Shown here: piece by piece, positions 31,901-34,461 of the stretch | Layout of the letters: each line of letters begins with the position of its first letter | Position numbering within the stretch: the stretch's first letter is position 1 | DNA from: Sperchopsis tessellata | Taxonomy: Eukaryota > Arthropoda > Insecta > Coleoptera > Hydrophilidae | DNA: 34,461 bases | Reading direction: 5' to 3' | NCBI GenBank assembly: GCA_033557685.1 | Contig: JAWQRN010000198.1 | Span: forward strand, 1 to 34,461 | Translations under genes and position numbers: made by a program | The notes under the pieces: generated by a model | What the model was told of the DNA's origin: nothing | The model's input: only the letters and a program-made list of their open reading frames with translations | The model's database searches: none

Positions 31901-32068
31901 ATCTGAGCTATACGTAATTGGTGAGACTTCTGGTTCCGGCGTCAAAACAACTCTTCCTATCACAAATCTAAGATTTTCTGAGAGGCAATCGTTGGCATAC
32001 CAATTGGCTAAATCCATATCATTTAGTTGACGTGGTGGTGGTGTGCCACTAGTACACATTCCCGAACT
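19792..32068 (-). CDS. Ubr3: E3 ubiquitin ligase UBR3, C-terminal half (11 exons)
   Basis: UBR3 is a large RING-type E3 ubiquitin ligase of the UBR family. Known roles in Drosophila include control of Hedgehog signalling and of the apoptosis inhibitor DIAP1, and, with Pri/Mlpt peptides, the processing of Shavenbaby. The window holds 1047 codons in 11 exons with consistent GT-AG borders and phases. In window residue numbers: an acidic, Ser/Pro-rich region (1-230), a charged coiled coil (about 318-370) and a RING finger. The RING has C388-x2-C391, the block TCGHHMHLEC (482-490) and C516-P-L-C519. A helical region with P-x-L-L-R-D-P-T near 680 follows, then a Cys cluster (925-950) and the conserved R-G-K-P-L-Y-L ... 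W-V-W-H end. Family length is about 1900-2200 residues, so the UBR box and first half lie beyond 34461. No stop or frameshift was found; it looks functional. Confidence 0.92.
19910..20970 (-). other. Ubr3 last intron, proximal part
   Basis: Intron DNA, AT-rich, without a recognisable exon, RNA gene or repeat. A 60-codon plus-strand frame at 20252-20434 has no supporting feature. Confidence 0.6.
20971..21164 (+). mobile_element. Foldback element 3 in a Ubr3 intron
   Basis: A 194-bp foldback. The left arm (20971-21046) is the inverted copy of the right arm (21062-21138), about 75-85 nt with good identity. It is flanked by identical 12-bp repeats CAGCTATTACTA (20959-20970 and 21165-21176), a likely target-site duplication. 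The right arm has TTGAACATGTCCCTTGCAAC ... GATGAAACATCGGCA, related to the cores at 3901 and 9250, and ends in GGAAGTCTATTA like its relatives. Because it is palindromic, both strands show similar 67- and 78-codon open frames; these are not genes. Confidence 0.72.
21429..21700 (-). CDS. Ubr3: Ubr3 exon j: C-terminal Cys cluster
   Basis: 272 nt. It encodes a probable zinc-binding cluster (C-S-Q-C, C-L-L-C-G, then C-L-K-Q-N-C-C), followed by H-A-N-E-C-G-A-G-T-G-I-F-L, hydrophobic strands, R-G-R-R-A-C-L-W-G-S-L-Y-L-D and an acidic E-F-E-E-E-D-R-D-L. The donor is AA|GTATGT at 21428-21423; an open frame continues five codons past it to a stop, which is intron sequence. Confidence 0.92.
21755..22114 (-). 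CDS. Ubr3: Ubr3 exon i
   Basis: 360 nt, phase 0 at both ends. It encodes Q-L-L-P-F-L-R-V-A-A-L-L-R-H-H-I-F at the start and L-L-D-L-P-R-E-Y-E-R-I-F-T at the end; the latter leads into the Cys cluster of the next exon. Reading through the 54-nt intron that follows keeps the frame open, so a continuous frame spans this and the next exon, but GT-AG borders and conservation favour splicing. Confidence 0.9.
22115..23286 (-). other. Ubr3 intron, distal part
   Basis: Part of the 3.76-kb intron between exons h and i. From 22620 to 23250 the plus strand shows protein-like stretches (for example W-D-W-Y-R-I-L-A-I-R-G-P-P) in broken frames. They may be relics of a mobile element directly before repeat copy B, but I cannot name the family. 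Confidence 0.4.
23287..24039 (+). repeat. Dispersed ~760-bp repeat, copy B
   Basis: Second copy of the repeat at 1074-1840, same orientation, inside a Ubr3 intron. It shares the start (GTTTAGTC), the block around GTTAAACCTAACGGCTTC, the CGCGTCCAGAGAC block and the end near CATTTCGATCCTAT, with small insertions and deletions. Divergence by eye is about 20%, so neither copy is recent. Confidence 0.7.
24790..25350 (+). pseudogene. Mariner-type transposase pseudogene
   Basis: The plus strand encodes a broken transposase of the IS630/Tc1/mariner superfamily, insect DUF4817-containing type. It starts with F-G-R-G-N-S-A-P-I-F, then a basic, Pro-containing hinge, S-S-R-K-H-A-V-A-I-G-M-S-E-R-S-L-R-R-I-L-H (helix-turn-helix, near 25035-25098) and a T-Q-Q-L-T-D-R-D-Y block. 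After a frameshift near 25220 it reads a Q-Y-W-S-E-T-N-P-R block and R-V-T-V-W-C-A-I-S up to about 25345. The segment that should carry the first catalytic Asp (normally S-D-E-A-H-F-H) is deleted just before the frameshift. It cannot be active. Confidence 0.8.
25351..25871 (-). other. Ubr3 intron sequence next to exon h
   Basis: About 0.5 kb of intron with no exon or repeat I can support. Confidence 0.5.
25872..26125 (-). CDS. Ubr3: Ubr3 exon h
   Basis: 254 nt; acceptor TTTATAG at 26126, donor CAG|GTACGA. A second AG lies 15 bases further in, but the outer one joins in phase with the previous exon. It encodes V-Y-N-L-L-Y-Y-Q-V-V and a long helical, acidic region ending V-L-A-L-E-Q-Q. Confidence 0.87.
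26206..26412 (-). CDS. Ubr3: Ubr3 exon g
   Basis: 207 nt; acceptor TTTTTTCCAG, donor A|GTAAGT. It encodes a W-P-T-W-M-T-F-Q-Q-L block and an E-V-P-L-L-L-R-D-P-T-A-L-L-L-Q-F block, both reading as strongly conserved UBR3 sequence. The plus-strand open frame over the same bases is a shadow. Confidence 0.92.
26855..26913. repeat. Imperfect palindrome / hairpin
   Basis: CAAATCTACC (26866-26875) pairs with GGTAGATTTG (26887-26896) around an 11-nt loop. Outside it, AGGTATAA (26855-26862) pairs with TTATACCT (26906-26913). It sits just downstream, on the minus strand, of the LINE fragment and may be part of that element's 3' end. Confidence 0.6.
27025..27330 (-). pseudogene. LINE ORF2 C-terminal fragment in a Ubr3 intron
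   Basis: An open 96-codon minus-strand frame with the C-terminal signature of CR1/Jockey-type LINEs. It reads a basic start (D-A-R-R-R-L-H), then K-S-P-P-Y-L-Y-E-K-I, a L-R-G-P-L-V-L-P-R-H-S block, a R-R-S-F-T-Y-S-S-W-L-L-Y-N-G-L block (normally S-F-x-x-x-A-x-x-L-W-N-x-L-P) and a basic tail. It lacks everything upstream, so it is a typical 5'-truncated insertion. Confidence 0.7.
27633..28073 (+). mobile_element. piggyBac-type remnant with inverted ends
   Basis: A 441-bp piece with terminal inverted repeats: CCCTTTGCGTGCATTTGATG at the left and, at the right, the complement of CCACTTAATGCATGCACTCG. TTAA follows the right end (28074-28077) and TGAA, a one-base variant, precedes the left. TTAA sites and CCC-like ends are typical of piggyBac. 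A sub-terminal hairpin (ACTCGTCATGCACTT and its near complement, 27658-27703) is present at the left. Inside, the plus strand reads W-I-P-V-S-A-D-E-I-N-A-Y-I and later F-L-H-V-S-E-N, matching W-x-P-V-x-x-x-E-I and L-H-F-x-x-N patterns of piggyBac transposase. It is an internally deleted, inactive copy. Confidence 0.65.
28468..28534 (-). mobile_element. Foldback family fragment (3' end only)
   Basis: On the minus strand this reads TACACGGTTTCCACC, then a GAAACAATATTCATATAG block, then AATAACCGTGGAAGT. This is the right end of foldback element 3 (21107-21164), with a few differences. Only about 65 bp remain. Confidence 0.65.
28535..29013 (-). other. Ubr3 intron sequence
   Basis: AT-rich intron DNA without a recognised feature. 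Confidence 0.55.
29014..29248 (-). CDS. Ubr3: Ubr3 exon f
   Basis: 235 nt, starting in phase 0 and ending one base into a Leu codon at T|GTAAGT. It encodes a helical stretch with S-L-F-L-F-V-T-S-I-A-R-T-N-L-E-I-E-L-V-Q-R-G-G. The donor chosen (29013-29008) is the one that keeps frame with the next exon; an earlier GT in the same codon region would not. Confidence 0.88.
29308..29703 (-). CDS. Ubr3: Ubr3 exon e: RING core
   Basis: 396 nt, phase 0 at both ends; acceptor TTTTTGTAATAG, donor CCA|GTAAGT. It carries the RING-H2 core G-G-V-S-V-A-T-C-G-H-H-M-H-L-E-C and the closing pair F-L-C-P-L-C-R. All expected zinc ligands are present, so the ligase should be active. The exon has no internal Met start; it is read through from the previous exon. 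Confidence 0.93.
29763..30146 (-). CDS. Ubr3: Ubr3 exon d: coiled coil and first RING cysteines
   Basis: 384 nt, phase 0 at both ends. It begins E-S-R-D-K-L-W-P-R-Q and runs through a Lys/Glu/Arg-rich coiled coil. After a flexible stretch comes D-C-V-I-C-N-V-C, the first metal-binding pair of the RING finger. The long insertion between this pair and the rest of the RING, in the next exon, is typical for UBR proteins. Donor CAG|GTAGAA. Confidence 0.92.
30147..31013 (-). other. Ubr3 intron with a possible LINE scrap
   Basis: Intron between exons c and d. On the plus strand near 30685-30730 it reads I-I-P-V-H-K-K-N-Y-S-P-I-S-L, and near 30776 E-C-Q-P-D-F-K. Both resemble the N-Y-R-P-I-S-L and Q-x-G-F-R blocks of a LINE reverse transcriptase. 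The rest shows nothing. Confidence 0.4.
31014..31247 (-). CDS. Ubr3: Ubr3 exon c
   Basis: 234 nt, phase 0 at both ends; acceptor TTTTTCAG, donor AGG|GTAAGT. It encodes helical sequence (I-I-T-L-L-L-K-L-H-S-Q-L-S-G) followed by an F-T-G-M-M-V-G-D-G-P-F-Y-I block that reads as a conserved UBR3 segment, and ends E-H-I-R, leading into the coiled coil. Confidence 0.88.
31332..31534 (-). CDS. Ubr3: Ubr3 exon b
   Basis: 203 nt. It takes up the phase left by the previous exon (split Ile codon) and ends in phase 0 at GAA|GTATGT. The encoded stretch is Pro- and Ser-rich (P-A-L-P-P-T-P-Q-H-P) and ends with M-R-R-R-Q-T-V-E. Probably a disordered linker. Confidence 0.82.
31588..32068 (-). CDS. Ubr3: Ubr3 exon a (first in window)
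   Basis: 481 nt, 160 codons plus one base. The acceptor is TTTTACAG before AGT-TCG; the donor is A|GTAAGT. It encodes a mostly acidic and Ser/Pro-rich, likely disordered stretch (D-S-E-L-E-W-D-G-S-E-L) that also contains a conserved-looking C-L-S-E-N-L-R-F-V-I-G block near its start. The acceptor in front of it shows the gene continues upstream. Confidence 0.85.
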
Positions 32069-32480
32069 CTGTAAAATTTAGATAAATTAAGTAGGTATTT
32101 AAAAATTGGGTAAAACACATGGACCAAAAGAGCTTTTGGTGAACTATAAAAAATTGTTACTGTGTCATTGTTGATGATAAAGATACATTGGAATTTTTAA
32201 ATAAAACTAAAATAGGTGGAATGCAAAACTATAAGATGTGGACACAAAAATATGTGAATCCACGAAAAAGGCTATACTGATCTTAAGGGTGGTGAAACAT
32301 GTGAGGATAATATCTAAGCAAAGAGTTGTCAAGAAAGTGTATGAGGTTAGTGTGTGATACAGCTTGAACATGAATAAACAATATTTCTTGCTTTCACTAA
32401 GATACAGAATCCACATATTGAATTAACTGTGGCCAATCAAACAACATAAAGAATATATAAATATTTAGGAACCTTAATTA
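32069..32480. other. Ubr3 intron 5' of exon a; nothing recognised
   Basis: Presumed intron upstream of the first exon in the window. No coding or repeat signal found in this part. Confidence 0.45.
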
Positions 32481-32483
32481 CAA

Positions 32484-32970
32484 TAACGACTTGTCAATGG
32501 AACTAAAAGCAAGAATCGAACTTACATGCAACGGTTTCATAAGGACAAAGCAACTCTTCTATAGTAGAACGTTAAGCGATAACCTCAAAAAGTACATGTT
32601 AAGATACTATATATTTTCTATTCTTACCTATGGTATATAAGCCTCCACTATGACTATAACATCGCTAAAGAAAATAGAAGACTTCGAGATATAGCTAAAC
32701 AGAAGGTTACTTAGAATATCTTACGTGGTCTGAGTTACTATCGTAGTAGTGCTGTGTCGCCGCACAAAAGAAACAGAGATAATCAACGAGGTAAAAGTCT
32801 GGCAACTATAAAATCTTAGCCCATATTCTAAGAGGAGAACGATACCAACTGCTACAAGTAGTTAATCAAAGAAAAATGGTAGGCAAACGAAGTGTGTCAA
32901 CTTTCTTGAAGAACATTCAATACATTACAAATTATCATGATTGCCAACCATCAATAAAAGATGGCACCTT
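32484..32970 (+). pseudogene. LINE reverse transcriptase C-terminal relic
   Basis: The plus strand reads E-L-K-A-R-I, then a block ending S-I-L-T-Y-G, a L-K-K-I-E-D-F-E-I block, and L-N-R-R-L-L-R-I-S-Y. A frameshift later it reads I-L-A-H-I-L-R-G-E-R-Y-Q-L-L, then K-R-S-V-S-T-F-L-K-N-I. This order (L-Y-G, F-E-M-W-x-Y-R-R, L-G-H-x-x-R, G-K-R, W-L-K-N) marks the C-terminal part of RTE-like LINEs. Four stops are visible, so it is dead. Confidence 0.7.
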
Positions 32971-33168
32971 AAAAAAAAGTAGTATTGTCAGAAGATGGAA
33001 AGTGGAAAAAGAACGTAAGATGTAGACCACATAAATATTATGTAAGATGCCTTGCTTTTTTTAAATTTTTAAATATTTTTGTTACTGCCATTAGACAATA
33101 ACAATTTAGCAGTGAGGTTATTCTTAAATTTAACCTGGGTATATTATTTTTTTGTTTGAAAAAACAAA

Positions 33169-33600
33169 ATGTCTAATTATGGGTCCAAAAGTGTCGGCGA
33201 AGCCAGTGAAGAGGCTATTTTACAGAGCAGCGTGCAAAACTAACCATCATCGTTGAGCAATAATATGCCAATTACTGTGGATGAATTGATCAATGCGGCT
33301 GTGCGGGCGGCAAGAGCAAAGATGATGATTCACCTACCACGTGCGTTACATTCTAATCTAGAAATTGCGGTGTTGATTCCAGAATTCAGTGGGAATTCAA
33401 GTGACGATGTTGCAGGCTGGTTCCAAAGAATCGAAATGGTGACAAGCAGCATCAGTGATAATAGTTGTGTCAAAGTTGAGAGACAATGCACAAAGATGGT
33501 TCCACTCGTGTCCCGAGTACGTTGCATTATCGCTCTACTCCCTGAAGGTAGAACTTACGAGAATGCTCACATGTAGAGAAGATCGCGTCACATTAATGCG
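33169..33600 (+). pseudogene. LTR-retrotransposon gag N-terminal part (broken)
   Basis: A gag-like frame starts with ATG at 33169 and is interrupted by a stop near 33241. It goes on through a helical stretch to a block I-P-E-F-S-G-N-S with D-V-A-G-W-F-Q-R-I-E. This is the P-x-F-x-G ... W-x-x-x-x-E pattern of gypsy-type Gag capsids. A frameshift near 33470 moves it to another frame that reads L-R-D-N-A-Q-R-W-F, the following capsid motif, up to about 33598. The element's nucleocapsid and pol do not follow; a different protein sequence begins instead. No LTR was recognised upstream. Confidence 0.65.
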
Positions 33601-34461
33601 ACGATCCCCACATATAGCGTGCCAGTTAAAATATTAGAGGACTACACAAGCATCAGTGTAAGAGAACCGTTAGTAAAGATAAGGGCCCAAACTAAGAAGT
33701 TAAGTAAAACAAAGCAGCTTAGAGAGCTGGACCCACATTATTCTACTGTATCAGATGACTTTGATGAAATGTAATACCACTATTCAAGATACAAATAAAC
33801 AATTATATACAAGTGGTAGTGAAAGGTATGCCCAAATTCAACCAGTTGCCATAACAGTAGCTGTTGAAATTAACCCTTGACCTACGATACTGGTTGAAGA
33901 TGTAGACAGAGATGAGTTATATGAGCCTGAACCATAACCTCCTAGTGTTGATTCACTTTTACCCTGACGTCCACCTGCTGCTAGTCCCAAATTATATGTC
34001 AATGAAGAAAAACTGAAGGTTCCCAAAAATCTTGATGACATATATGCAAAGGTTCACAAGAACAAGAAGAAACCCGAAGTGGACGAAGTTGAGTCTGAAA
34101 CAAAATCAGAAAATGTAATAATGCAACAACCCACAAGAAAGTCTCATCATCAAGTGCCACTGATGAAAATGTTTACACCGAAACTAGTACGTGTATTGAT
34201 ATATCTCCACTTCATAACAAACACAACTATGAAGCCTTAAAAAAGATTGCTCGAAAATGTAGTGATGAAAGATTGAAGATAAAGAATGATGATTCTGATT
34301 CAGAGCCAGGTTATGCAAGTGTTAACGGTCCTGTAAGTCTTATCAGTTCGTATCCTGGCTACTAAGTCATTAAACAAAGCATTCAAGCTACTTCAGAAAC
34401 AGATCCAAATTATGAAGAGTTACGACACCGAACTGACAGTGTTAGATACTCTACAATAAGT
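33601..34461 (+). pseudogene. Retrocopy-like pseudogene with many tyrosine motifs
   Basis: Directly behind the gag part, the plus strand encodes a continuous but broken protein sequence. In-frame stops occur near 33772, 33880, 33940, 33964 and 34363, and frameshifts near 33772 and 34137. It is rich in tyrosines in signalling-type contexts: L-E-D-Y-T-S-I, D-P-H-Y-S-T-V-S-D-D, E-R-Y-A-Q-I, D-I-Y-A-K-V, E-N-V-Y-T-E-T, N-Y-E-A-L, E-P-G-Y-A-S-V, D-P-N-Y-E-E-L and V-R-Y-S-T-I. Many fit YxxL/I/V, as in ITIM/ITAM tails and SH2-docking adaptors. The body is acidic, with Pro and Ser, and shows no membrane segment in the window. No intron signals are evident over 860 nt. It runs off the end. I cannot name the parent gene. 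Confidence 0.55.

Noticed and set aside
31579..32030. Plus-strand open frames over Ubr3 exon a
   Set aside because: Antisense shadows; the minus-strand exon has matching splice borders and phase.
33838..34041. Minus-strand 67-codon Ser/Gly-rich frame
   Set aside because: Antisense of the tyrosine-motif pseudogene, whose plus-strand reading is far more protein-like.
1..34461. tRNA, rRNA or CRISPR features
   Set aside because: No cloverleaf with a recognisable B box, no rRNA segment and no regularly spaced identical repeats were seen; CRISPR is not expected in an insect nuclear genome.

Overview
This is an AT-rich animal nuclear window, almost certainly from an insect. Genes have short exons separated by GT-AG introns. 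The mobile-element remnants (BEL/Pao, Jockey-like LINEs, piggyBac, mariner-type, Penelope-like foldbacks) are of insect type. I cannot name the order with confidence; a beetle is a guess. Everything below comes from reading the bases and recalling protein families. No search was run.

The one clearly functional gene is the 3' half of Ubr3, an E3 ubiquitin ligase of the UBR family. It lies on the minus strand across about 19.8-32.1 kb. I can place 11 coding exons whose GT-AG boundaries and codon phases all agree, giving an uninterrupted 1047-codon C-terminal part. It holds a coiled coil, the split RING finger, a cysteine-rich C-terminal cluster and the terminal W-x-W region. The last exon (19792-19909) encodes only 38 residues plus a stop. 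The first exons, with the UBR box, must lie beyond 34461.

The rest is mostly decayed mobile DNA. Positions 1-9 kb hold a BEL/Pao pol 3' end, several LINE reverse transcriptase relics on both strands, a dispersed ~760-bp repeat, a TA-flanked MITE and a Penelope-like foldback with 12-bp flanking repeats. Positions 9-17.7 kb hold a second copy of that foldback family, another LINE, a ~480-bp near-perfect palindrome and an internally deleted Jockey-like LINE with a poly(A) tail. Positions 17.8-19.2 kb hold an unidentified decayed coding sequence between short direct repeats. The Ubr3 introns carry the second ~760-bp repeat copy, a mariner-type transposase pseudogene, a piggyBac remnant, LINE pieces and a foldback.

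Upstream of the Ubr3 exons, on the plus strand, a LINE relic is followed by an LTR-retrotransposon gag fragment. That fragment runs directly into a broken coding sequence packed with tyrosine motifs of SH2/ITIM type. This looks like a retrocopy, or a retrotransposon chimaera, of a host signalling protein.

The points most worth a second look are the foldback family with hammerhead-ribozyme-like cores, the giant palindrome, the gag/tyrosine-motif chimaera and the unidentified relic at 17.9-19.2 kb.
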